Shown piece after piece: positions 14,092 through 19,723 of a DNA stretch of 19,723 bases (its first letter is position 1; every line of letters begins with the position of its first letter). The position numbers and the translations under genes were made by a program. Source of the DNA: an uncultured Campylobacter sp. (GTDB lineage Bacteria > Campylobacterota > Campylobacteria > Campylobacterales > Campylobacteraceae); contig NZ_CALHXD010000262.1 of assembly GCF_938040115.1 (NCBI RefSeq), forward strand, positions 1 through 19,723. The letters are read 5' to 3'. Below the pieces are notes generated by a model. The model searched no databases. It saw only the letters and a list, made by a program, of their open reading frames with translations, and was not told the origin of the DNA.

Positions 14092-16441
14092 AATTTCGGG
14101 ACTCTTGGATAAATTTAAATTTTCAAAACAGACTTGCTTTTTGATGCTTGCGGCGTTTATTTTTAGCGTGGTTTGTAGGCTGTACTGGGTGTATTGGGCG
14201 GGCGAGTATCAGCACTTTTTCTGGAACGATCAGCTCATGATCAGCACAAACGACGGCTACGCCTTCGCCGAGGGCGCGCGCGATATGATAGCGGGCTTTC
14301 ATCAGCCAAACGACCTTAGCTACTATGGCCGTTCGATGCCGACGCTTACGTATTTTTTGTATCAAATTTTACCTTTTAGCTTTGAGAGCATTTTGCTTTA
14401 TATGAGCGTGTTTTTTAGCTCGCTTATCGTTATTCCCGTGATTTTGATAGCCAAAGAGTACGAGATGCCCAGCATGGGGTTTGCGGCGGCCTTGCTAGCT
14501 AGTATCGCAAACAGCTACTACAACCGCACGATGGCCGGCTACTACGACACCGATATGCTCACGATCGTGTTGCCTGCGTTTAGCGTCTGGGCGATGATAC
14601 GCCTGGCGCAGAAAAAAAACGTAAACGACCTCATTTTTATCCCGATTTTTATCCTGATAAACGACTGGTGGTATCCGAGCTCTTACTCGCTAAATTTTGC
14701 CATGCTGGGCGCATTTTTGCTCTATACTTTGATTTTTGATAGGAAAAACGCGCTAAATTACGAAGCGGCTATTTTGATGATAGTTGCACTTACGTATATC
14801 GATTTTTACGCTAAAAGCGCGCTTGCGATCGCGCTTTATCTAGCGATGAGATTTCGTCCTCAGATCTGGGATAAACGCGTAGTAGCCGCGTGCCTAGCTC
14901 TGGCCGTAGGTTTACTTGGCTTTAGCGGCGGGCTAAATCAAATTTTATTTCAGCTTAAATTTTACATATTTCGCGGGGTTTCCGAGAGTAGTGAACCGGT
15001 TTTTCATTTTTATAACGTAAATAAAACGATAATGGAAATGAGCGATTATTCGTTTGAGTTCGAGTCGATAAACGCCTTTGCTAAGCGCATCAGCGGGCAT
15101 ATCGTTACTTTTGTTTTATCGCTCGTAGGAGTCGCGGCGCTTTGTCTTAAATTTCGCTCCTTTTTACTCGCGCTTCCGATGCTGCTACTTGGGTTTTTGG
15201 CGCTAAAAGGCGGGCTTAGATTTACGATCTACTCCGTGCCCGTGATGGCGATAGGATTTGGATATTTTGCGGCGCTTTGTGTGAGTTTTTTTAAAAAAGA
15301 TAAAATTTTAGACAAATTTTGCACCGTTTGCGTTGCGGCGTTTTTCGCGTTTTTCTTTTTATATTTTGATAAATATTACAGCCTTTTGCACGGCAAATCT
15401 CCCGTTTTCGCGCCAAATTTTGACGGCGAGGCGAGCTTTGGCGTATATCTAGCCACGTTTGCGGCGGCGGTGCTTATTTGCGGGGCGGCTTATTTTATGG
15501 TCTCAGGCCTAAGCTCGCTCAAAAAGCACGCTCTTTTAGAAAAAATTTGCGTCTTTTGTATCGCCGCGCTATCTTTGATGCCGTGTCTTGAGCATATTTA
15601 CGGCTACAAAGTCGGCACGGTTTTTGCCAAAAGCGAGGTCGAGAGCCTAGATAAACTACACAAGATCGCGGGACGCGAGGACTACGTGCTGGCGTGGTGG
15701 GACTACGGCTATCCGATCCGCTACTACGCAGACGTCAAGACCCTCATCGACGGCGGCAAGCACCTGGGCAGGGATAACTTCGCCGTGAGCTTTGCGCTAG
15801 CTAGCAACCAGCGCATGTCGGCAAATATGGCCCGTCTAGAAGTCGAATACACCGAGCGAAATTTCAGCGAGAGATTTGGGTTAAATTTGAACCAAATGAT
15901 GAAAGACTACAACGCCACTAGCGTAAATTCGTTTTTATATTCGCTAAATAGCAAGGATTTCCGCCCGCCACAAAAAACGCGCGAGATTTATTATTATCTG
16001 CCTGACTCCATGATCGATATCTTTAGCGCCGTTTTGCGCTTTTCAAACCTCGATCTAAACAGCGGCGAGGAGTACGGAGCGATATTTTATCCGGGCAAAC
16101 CTTACTCGGTGGACGGCGATACGATAAATATCGGCGGAGGGTTTAGCGTATCGGGTGACGCGTCTAAAGTCTATATCGGCGAGCGCGAAATATCCGTAAA
16201 TACGTACTTTGAAACAAGCTACGACGAAAAGGATAAGCTGGTCGTCAAAAAGCACGAGATGGACGTGGACGGTAAAATTTATCTCATTTTTATGAAGGAT
16301 TACAGGCGGTTTTTGGTGCTTGACGAAGCGGTGCTAAACTCGGCCTACATACAGCTTTTCGTGCTCGAAAACTACGACAAAGAGCTCTTTGAGCCGGTCG
16401 TTTTAAACGGCGCGGTTAAAATTTATAGGTTGCTAAGATGA
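14081..16441 (+). CDS. pglB: PglB oligosaccharyltransferase, enlarged form
   Basis: Transfers the flipped glycan from undecaprenyl diphosphate to Asn in D/E-X-N-X-S/T sequons in the periplasm. The 786-residue STT3-family protein has an N-terminal membrane domain (about 1-510) and a periplasmic domain. Catalytic acids expected from C. jejuni are present: Asp58 (STNDGYAF), Asp156 and Asp158 (YYDTDM), Glu319 (TIMEM). Arg336 (FAKRISG) corresponds to C. jejuni Arg331, which reads the acidic -2 residue, and Arg380 (GGLRFTIYS) to Arg375. WWDYG is at 539-543 and the MxxI motif at Met644/Ile647. C. jejuni PglB has about 713 residues; the excess is mainly residues 400-480, where two extra hydrophobic helices appear, plus about five residues between Glu319 and Arg336. 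It carries its own sequon DYNAT at 609-613. It overlaps pglJ by 11 bases. Confidence 0.97.
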   Translation: MSSKISGLLDKFKFSKQTCFLMLAAFIFSVVCRLYWVYWAGEYQHFFWNDQLMISTNDGYAFAEGARDMIAGFHQPNDLSYYGRSMPTLTYFLYQILPFSFESILLYMSVFFSSLIVIPVILIAKEYEMPSMGFAAALLASIANSYYNRTMAGYYDTDMLTIVLPAFSVWAMIRLAQKKNVNDLIFIPIFILINDWWYPSSYSLNFAMLGAFLLYTLIFDRKNALNYEAAILMIVALTYIDFYAKSALAIALYLAMRFRPQIWDKRVVAACLALAVGLLGFSGGLNQILFQLKFYIFRGVSESSEPVFHFYNVNKTIMEMSDYSFEFESINAFAKRISGHIVTFVLSLVGVAALCLKFRSFLLALPMLLLGFLALKGGLRFTIYSVPVMAIGFGYFAALCVSFFKKDKILDKFCTVCVAAFFAFFFLYFDKYYSLLHGKSPVFAPNFDGEASFGVYLATFAAAVLICGAAYFMVSGLSSLKKHALLEKICVFCIAALSLMPCLEHIYGYKVGTVFAKSEVESLDKLHKIAGREDYVLAWWDYGYPIRYYADVKTLIDGGKHLGRDNFAVSFALASNQRMSANMARLEVEYTERNFSERFGLNLNQMMKDYNATSVNSFLYSLNSKDFRPPQKTREIYYYLPDSMIDIFSAVLRFSNLDLNSGEEYGAIFYPGKPYSVDGDTINIGGGFSVSGDASKVYIGEREISVNTYFETSYDEKDKLVVKKHEMDVDGKIYLIFMKDYRRFLVLDEAVLNSAYIQLFVLENYDKELFEPVVLNGAVKIYRLLR

Positions 16442-16500
16442 GGGCGGTAAATTTGATCAAGGCGCAGGTATCCGCTAGATTTGCGATAGAGGTTTTTTAA
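16438..16500 (+). CDS. 20-codon ORF bridging pglB and pglA
   Basis: ATG at 16438 overlaps the pglB TGA (ATGA) and the frame runs 20 codons to a TAA at 16498-16500 that abuts the pglA ATG. The product would be MRAVNLIKAQVSARFAIEVF. It contains the pglA ribosome binding site (AGAGG near 16486-16490). It may be a coupling peptide, a remnant of a shortened gene, or chance; I know of no such protein. Confidence 0.3.
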   Translation: MRAVNLIKAQVSARFAIEVF

Positions 16501-17628
16501 ATGGCTAAATTCGGATTTTTATCTCACGCCGATATGAGCATTTACTTTTTCCGCGCGCCGATCATGCGCGAGCTAAAGCGGCTCGGGCATGAGGTGTTCG
16601 CTATCGCGCCAAAGGGCGACTACACGGATAGGCTAAAAAGCGAGTTTAACTGCGTGACGTACGAGCTTGACCGCGCGAGCCTAAATCCTCTAACCGTGCT
16701 TGAAAACTCAAAAAAGCTCGCCGATATCTTGCGCTCGATAAATTTAGACCTACTGCAAACCTCGGCGCATAAATCAAACGTGTTTGGCACCTTTGCCGCT
16801 AAAAAAGCGGGCATAAAGCGCGTGATAAATTTGGTCGAGGGGCTTGGTAGCTTTTATATCGATAACGACTTAAAAACCCGTCTAGTACGCGCCGCGATCG
16901 AGACGCTTTATAAAAAAGCGCTAAATATGAGCGACGGCTGCGTGTTCGTAAATGAGGCCGATCCGGCGTATTTTTTGAGCCGCGGGCTGATAGCCGAAGA
17001 GAAAATTTTTAAGATAAAAAGCGTGGGTGTGGATACGCTCAAATTTGACGAAAGCAGCGTGCCGGCCGCAAATTTGGGCGAGGATCTGCGCGGTAAAAAA
17101 ATAGTGCTGATGATAGCGCGCGCGATGTGGCACAAGGGCGTGCGCGAGTTTTACGAGGCGGCAGAGCTTTTACGCGGGCGCGAGGACTGCGCGTTCGTCT
17201 TTGCGGGCGAAGGGTTTGAGGGAAACAAAAGCACGGCCGACGCGAAGTTTTTAAAGGGTGGCGCGGTGCGGTATCTGGGCGCTAGAGACGACGTGCCGGG
17301 GCTTTTAAAGGCTAGCTATCTACTCGCGCTTCCAAGCTACAAAGAGGGCTTCCCGCGCACGGTTTTAGAGGCGATGAGCATGGGCAGAGCAGTCGTTGCT
17401 AGCGATGTGGCCGGCTGTAACGAGGCTGTGACGAACGGCTTTAACGGCCTGCTTTGCGAGGCGAAAAACTCGGCCGATCTAGCCGCAAAGATAGAAATTT
17501 TACTAAACGACGAAAATTTGGCCGCACAGATGGGACGAAACGGGCGGGAGCTTGCCGTGCGCGAGTTTGACGAGCGAGCGGTCGCTAGGAAATATATAGA
17601 AATTTATAGGAAATTTATCGATGTATAG
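16501..17628 (+). CDS. pglA: PglA, alpha-1,3-GalNAc transferase of N-glycan synthesis
   Basis: Adds the first GalNAc to undecaprenyl-diphosphate-diacetylbacillosamine. The 375-residue GT-B family 4 protein has GFLSHADMSIYFFRAPIM at residues 5-22 (GFLSHAGASIYHFRMPII in C. jejuni, from memory), AHKSNVFG at 89-96, LVEGLGSFYID at 111-121, IARAMWHKGVREFYE at 205-219 and the donor-binding Glu282-x7-Glu290 in SYKEGFPRTVLEAMS. All are hallmarks of PglA. The ribosome binding site AGAGG lies inside the 20-codon ORF that ends at the base before the ATG. The 3' end overlaps pglC by 8 bases, matching the pglA-pglC order of C. jejuni. Presence of PglA implies a bacillosamine-GalNAc reducing end as in C. 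jejuni. Confidence 0.95.
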   Translation: MAKFGFLSHADMSIYFFRAPIMRELKRLGHEVFAIAPKGDYTDRLKSEFNCVTYELDRASLNPLTVLENSKKLADILRSINLDLLQTSAHKSNVFGTFAAKKAGIKRVINLVEGLGSFYIDNDLKTRLVRAAIETLYKKALNMSDGCVFVNEADPAYFLSRGLIAEEKIFKIKSVGVDTLKFDESSVPAANLGEDLRGKKIVLMIARAMWHKGVREFYEAAELLRGREDCAFVFAGEGFEGNKSTADAKFLKGGAVRYLGARDDVPGLLKASYLLALPSYKEGFPRTVLEAMSMGRAVVASDVAGCNEAVTNGFNGLLCEAKNSADLAAKIEILLNDENLAAQMGRNGRELAVREFDERAVARKYIEIYRKFIDV

Positions 17629-18226
17629 GGCGTTTTTTAAGAGATTACTGGATATTTGCGGCGCGATTTTTCTCATAGTTTTGACGCTGCCGATTATGGC
17701 GGTCATCGCGGTTTTGATATATTTTAAGGTTAGCAAGGACGTCATTTTTACGCAGGCGCGCCCGGGTTTGCACGCTAAAATTTTTAAAATTTACAAATTT
17801 AAAACGATGAGCGACGAGCGCGGCGCGGACGGCGAGCTTCTGCCCGACGAAGCGCGGCTAAACGATTACGGCAAAAAGATCCGCGCGCTAAGCCTGGATG
17901 AGCTGCCGCAGCTTTTTAACGTGCTAAAGGGCGATATGAGCTTCATCGGGCCGCGTCCGCTTTTGGTCGAGTACCTGCCTCTTTACGACGCCGAGCAGGC
18001 GACCCGCCATGACGTGAGACCGGGTATCACGGGGCTAGCGCAGGTAAACGGTCGCAACGCGATAAGCTGGGCTGAGAAGTTTAAATTTGACGCGAGATAC
18101 GTTCGCGAGCTTAGTTTTATGCTGGACGCGAAAATCGCGATTTTAACGGTGCAAAAGGTGTTAAAACGAAGCGGCGTGAGCAAAGAAGGCATGGCTACGA
18201 CGGAGAAATTTAATGGCCGCAACTAA
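17621..18226 (+). CDS. pglC: PglC, phosphoglycosyl transferase
   Basis: Transfers diacetylbacillosamine-1-phosphate from UDP to undecaprenyl phosphate, the first membrane step. The 201-residue protein is a minimal monotopic phosphoglycosyl transferase: one N-terminal hydrophobic re-entrant helix (about 12-35) with the break-forming Pro24, IYKFKTMS at 57-64, the catalytic Asp93-Glu94 pair in LSLDELPQLFN, and GDMSFIGPRPLL near 108-119. The usual Ser before Pro24 is Leu here (LTLPIM). It lacks the long N-terminal membrane domain of WbaP-type enzymes, as expected for PglC. It overlaps pglA by 8 and pglD by 14 bases, so the three are probably translated together. Confidence 0.95.
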   Translation: MYRAFFKRLLDICGAIFLIVLTLPIMAVIAVLIYFKVSKDVIFTQARPGLHAKIFKIYKFKTMSDERGADGELLPDEARLNDYGKKIRALSLDELPQLFNVLKGDMSFIGPRPLLVEYLPLYDAEQATRHDVRPGITGLAQVNGRNAISWAEKFKFDARYVRELSFMLDAKIAILTVQKVLKRSGVSKEGMATTEKFNGRN

Positions 18227-18818
18227 AATTTACGTTTACGGCTTTAGCGGGCACGGGGCGGTAGTGGCGGATGTGGCTAGAGCGTGCGGATACGGCGAGG
18301 TCGTGTTTTTGGACGACGCTAAATTTGACGGCAAAAACGTGCTCAAATTTGACCCGAGTCTGGAAAAAGCGGACGTGATCGTAGCTATCGGAGATAATAA
18401 AATCAGGCGCATCCTGCAAGAAAGAGTAAAAAACGCGGGCTTTGACGTTGCACGCTTGATTCATCCAAGCGCGGTAGTAAGCGCTAGCGCAAAAATAGGC
18501 GAGGGCGCGGTCGTGATGCCAAATGCCGTCATAAACGCACGCGCAGTAGTGGGCGATGGCGCAATAATAAACACGGGCGCGGTCATCGAGCATGACTGCG
18601 AGATCGGCGATTTTGCGCACGTTAGCCCAAATGCGGCGCTAGCAGGCGGCGTGATCGTTGGCGCAAACACGCACGTAGGCATAGGATCTTGCGCTATACA
18701 GTGCGTAAAAATCGGCTCAGACTGCATAATCGGAGCGGGCAGCGTCGTAGTAAGAGATATCGCAGACGGTAGCGTCGCCTACGGTAATCCTGCTAAAGTT
18801 AGGCGAAATTTGGGCTGA
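18213..18818 (+). CDS. pglD: PglD, UDP-4-amino-sugar N-acetyltransferase
   Basis: Acetylates the 4-amino group of the PglE product with acetyl-CoA, giving UDP-diacetylbacillosamine. The 201-residue protein has an N-terminal UDP-sugar-binding domain (YGFSGHG at 9-15, Asp35-Asp36) and a left-handed beta-helix of hexapeptide repeats from about residue 88 to 195. The catalytic His is His127 in VIEHDCEIG, the position of His125 in C. jejuni, with His136 nearby; the C-terminal AYGNPAKVRRN is typical. It overlaps pglC by 14 bases and is the last gene of the unbroken run. In C. jejuni pglE follows closely or after wlaJ; here an insert of about 820 bases intervenes. Confidence 0.95.
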   Translation: MAATKIYVYGFSGHGAVVADVARACGYGEVVFLDDAKFDGKNVLKFDPSLEKADVIVAIGDNKIRRILQERVKNAGFDVARLIHPSAVVSASAKIGEGAVVMPNAVINARAVVGDGAIINTGAVIEHDCEIGDFAHVSPNAALAGGVIVGANTHVGIGSCAIQCVKIGSDCIIGAGSVVVRDIADGSVAYGNPAKVRRNLG

Positions 18819-18851
18819 AATTTAAAAGTTTCAAAATGTGTTTATCAAATT

Positions 18852-18965
18852 TTAACTTGCTTGCTGTTTTACTGCATAGGTTGAATATGGAGAAGATAAA
18901 AGAAAGTTAAAACCCATTAATTCTTTGTAGTATTTGACGACGTTGTGTTTAATGCTTAAAACCAT
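18852..18965 (-). CDS. Doubtful 37-residue ORF or gene remnant
   Basis: A minus-strand ATG at 18965 opens 37 codons (MVLSIKHNVVKYYKELMGFN... ending AVKQQAS). The residue mix is protein-like, with a basic, aromatic amphipathic start. There is no good ribosome binding site before the ATG. It lies just downstream of, and on the same strand as, the small membrane-protein gene. It may be a small gene, the tail of a decayed gene, or chance; I do not recognise it. Confidence 0.2.
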   Translation of the reverse strand: MVLSIKHNVVKYYKELMGFNFLLSSPYSTYAVKQQAS

Positions 18966-18999
18966 AGTTTTATTTTAATTTTCAATAATCTTTTATTTA

Positions 19000-19194
19000 T
19001 TATCCACCAAAAAATCCACGAACAAAGCCTTTACCAAATTCTGTCAAAAAGTCACCTACATCTCCATCGTCTTCTATTTGATTCATTAAGTAGACAACCG
19101 CGTTTTCTAACTCATTTACTCTTTGGTGAAATTTATATAAAATAATACCCATAACAAAAATTACAACCCCTAAGCCACTAACTATCCAAATCAT
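19000..19194 (-). CDS. Small single-pass membrane protein, unknown function
   Basis: The 64-residue product begins with a hydrophobic helix (residues 2-20, WIVSGLGVVIFVMGIILY), then a short heptad-like segment (FHQRVNELENAVVYLMNQI), an acidic patch (EDDGDVGD) and a C-terminal FLTEFGKGFVRGFFGG. I do not know the family. The ATG at 19194 is chosen because GAAGGAG sits about 7 bases upstream; the frame extends to a TTG at 19215, but that would place the ribosome binding site inside the gene. The minus strand has an extended -10 box (TGCTATATT) at 19214-19222. With start signals this good, it is probably a real gene, perhaps an inner-membrane oligomer formed through the coiled segment. Its strand is opposite to the pgl genes, so it is transcribed separately. 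Confidence 0.65.
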   Translation of the reverse strand: MIWIVSGLGVVIFVMGIILYKFHQRVNELENAVVYLMNQIEDDGDVGDFLTEFGKGFVRGFFGG

Positions 19195-19213
19195 TTTTTG
19201 TGCTCCTTCGTTC

Positions 19214-19222
19214 AATATAGCA
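19214..19222 (-). promoter_or_regulatory. Extended -10 box of the small membrane-protein gene
   Basis: The minus strand reads TGCTATATT, fitting TGnTATAAT at all but one position. The start point would be near 19207, leaving a leader of only about 12 bases that contains GGAG. Confidence 0.45.
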
Positions 19223-19323
19223 TAATTATAAAAATATTTTTATTAAGAATAATTGAAATACTCAATAATAAATCAATAAAAACATACAATAATTCAATAG
19301 TTTTTTTATCAGAAAAAAATTTA

Positions 19324-19329
19324 TACAAT
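19324..19329 (+). promoter_or_regulatory. Possible -10 box for the HTH ORF
   Basis: TACAAT matches TATAAT at five of six positions, about 29 bases upstream of the GTG at 19358, in a T-rich context. The match is short, so confidence is low. Confidence 0.3.
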
Positions 19330-19357
19330 TTTATATTTTTAAAAATAGGATAAATCA

Positions 19358-19576
19358 GTGCAAAAGCGAACCAAGCGAGATATGGCGTATTGTCTTGATA
19401 TTGATGCCGCCACTTTATATAATTGGCGTAAAAATAAGTCGAATTTATATCGCATAGTTATGCATGGCTTCAAATTTGATGAACTGATAGAGAAAAGCAA
19501 GCAAACCTACGAATAGCTACAGGCTTTTAGCGAGCTAATAGAAGCCGATATATCTTTAAAAAACACTTCTAAATAG
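19358..19576 (+). pseudogene. Small HTH-like DNA-binding protein, interrupted by an amber codon
   Basis: GTG at 19358, with AGGA about 7 bases upstream, opens 52 codons to a TAG at 19514-19516. The N-terminus, TKRDMAYCLDIDAATLYNWRK, reads as a helix-turn-helix: a short helix, a turn at LDID, and a recognition helix with the typical TLYNWRK. The rest (NLYRIVMHGFKFDELIEKSK) is helical. The same frame stays open after the TAG for 19 more protein-like codons (LQAFSELIEADISLKNTSK) to a second TAG at 19574, so the first TAG looks like a point mutation in a protein of about 72 residues. Read to the first stop, it could still be a functional 52-residue protein. Small proteins of this TLYNWRK type occur in Campylobacter and relatives, often near phage or accessory genes (recall, not searched). 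Confidence 0.5.
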
Positions 19577-19605
19577 TCTTTTATAAAAATAAATTAAATT
19601 TTAAA

Positions 19606-19614
19606 TGCTAGAAT
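19606..19614 (+). promoter_or_regulatory. Extended -10 promoter of pglE
   Basis: TGCTAGAAT fits TGnTAnAAT after an AT-rich tract. Transcription would begin near 19621, about 20 bases before the pglE ATG, giving pglE a promoter independent of the pgl core. Confidence 0.5.
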
Positions 19615-19641
19615 TTGCCTCAAATTTAAAAAAGGCAAAAA

Positions 19642-19723
19642 ATGCAAAGAATTTTCCTAAGTCCGCCACACATGAGCGGCAAAGAGCAAGAGTACATAAA
19701 CGAGGTTTTTAAGAGCAACTATA
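19642..19723 (+). CDS. pglE: PglE, UDP-4-keto-sugar aminotransferase (3' end beyond window)
   Basis: Only 27 codons are visible before the window ends. They read MQRIFLSPPHMSGKEQEYIN and then EVFKSNY, closely matching the start of C. jejuni PglE ([20 protein letters not shown], then VFKSNY, from memory). PglE is a PLP-dependent aminotransferase that converts UDP-2-acetamido-4-keto-2,4,6-trideoxyglucose to the 4-amino sugar, the substrate of PglD. The catalytic lysine and PLP motifs lie outside the window. AAAGG sits about 7 bases before the ATG. It has a promoter of its own because the insert separates it from pglD. PglF, the dehydratase that feeds it, would be expected next. Confidence 0.9.
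   Translation, partial: MQRIFLSPPHMSGKEQEYINEVFKSNY

Larger units (their letters stand above)
18819..19641. other. AT-rich insert separating pglD from pglE
   Basis: This 823-base stretch is much richer in A and T than the flanking pgl genes and breaks the otherwise overlapping operon. It holds a minus-strand small membrane-protein gene (19000-19194), a plus-strand small HTH ORF with an internal amber codon (19358-19576), a doubtful 37-codon minus-strand ORF (18852-18965) and the pglE promoter. I saw no transposase, tRNA or flanking direct repeat that would explain its arrival, and no clear terminator after pglD. Confidence 0.7.

Noticed and set aside
18210..18620. 136-residue minus-strand ORF opposite pglD
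   Set aside because: Its repeated CA/YY pattern is the antisense reading of the hexapeptide repeats of PglD, not a protein of its own.
18461..18727. Periodic pattern in the 3' half of pglD as a DNA repeat array
   Set aside because: The periodicity of about 18 bases comes from hexapeptide codons of the left-handed beta-helix; the DNA units are not identical.
1..19723. Very frequent AAATTT/CAAATTT words across the window as a dispersed repeat or uptake signal
   Set aside because: They mostly fall in coding frames as common residue pairs (Lys-Phe, Asn-Leu) and fit the general oligonucleotide bias of Campylobacter; spacing and flanks are not conserved.
1..19723. CRISPR array, tRNA, rRNA, insertion sequence or phage genes
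   Set aside because: I saw no regularly spaced direct repeats, no cloverleaf or rRNA-like sequence, and no transposase or integrase motif on either strand, including in the AT-rich insert.

Overview
The window reads as a chromosomal segment of a Campylobacter, most like the oral, non-thermotolerant group (C. rectus/C. showae type). The evidence is a nearly complete C. jejuni-style N-linked protein glycosylation (pgl) locus in the order pglH-pglI-pglJ-pglB-pglA-pglC-pglD-(insert)-pglE, Campylobacter-like extended -10 promoters (TGnTAAAAT, no clear -35), AAAGGA-type ribosome binding sites, and moderate GC (by eye in the mid 40s per cent). An ecotin gene inside the locus also points to that group; this is recalled knowledge and no search was run.

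Layout. (1) 1-3357: the 3' end of a PolB-like 3'-5' exonuclease (PF10108 type), a small unidentified lipoprotein, a UDP-glucuronate 4-epimerase-like short-chain dehydrogenase, and a secreted LigE-type ATP-dependent DNA ligase overlapping it. (2) 3354-4394, minus strand: a luciferase-like flavin oxidoreductase, convergent with the ligase and divergent from galE. (3) 4584-10824: a tightly overlapping operon galE - ugd - ecotin - TviB-type UDP-HexNAc dehydrogenase - Wzx-type flippase - GT25 glycosyltransferase. (4) 10918-18818: the pgl core, with almost every gene overlapping or touching the next. (5) 18819-19641: an AT-rich insert that splits pglD from pglE and carries a minus-strand small membrane protein and a small helix-turn-helix ORF that appears broken by an amber codon. 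(6) 19642 to the edge: the start of pglE.

How the genes work together. PglE (with PglF, presumably beyond the window) and PglD make UDP-diacetylbacillosamine. PglC puts it on undecaprenyl phosphate, PglA, PglJ and PglH add GalNAc, and PglI adds a branch. A flippase turns the lipid-linked glycan over and PglB moves it to Asn in periplasmic proteins. GalE supplies the GalNAc/galactose nucleotide sugars. The C. jejuni ABC flippase PglK is absent here and a Wzx-type flippase sits just upstream. Ugd, the TviB-type dehydrogenase and the UDP-GlcA epimerase suggest that uronic acids enter this glycan or another surface glycan.

Points most worth a second look: the ecotin gene embedded between two UDP-sugar dehydrogenases; a PglB with about 70 extra residues that add two likely membrane helices, a longer EL5 region and a conserved own sequon; the Wzx-for-PglK layout; the insert between pglD and pglE with its amber-interrupted HTH ORF; and a 20-codon ORF that exactly bridges pglB and pglA.
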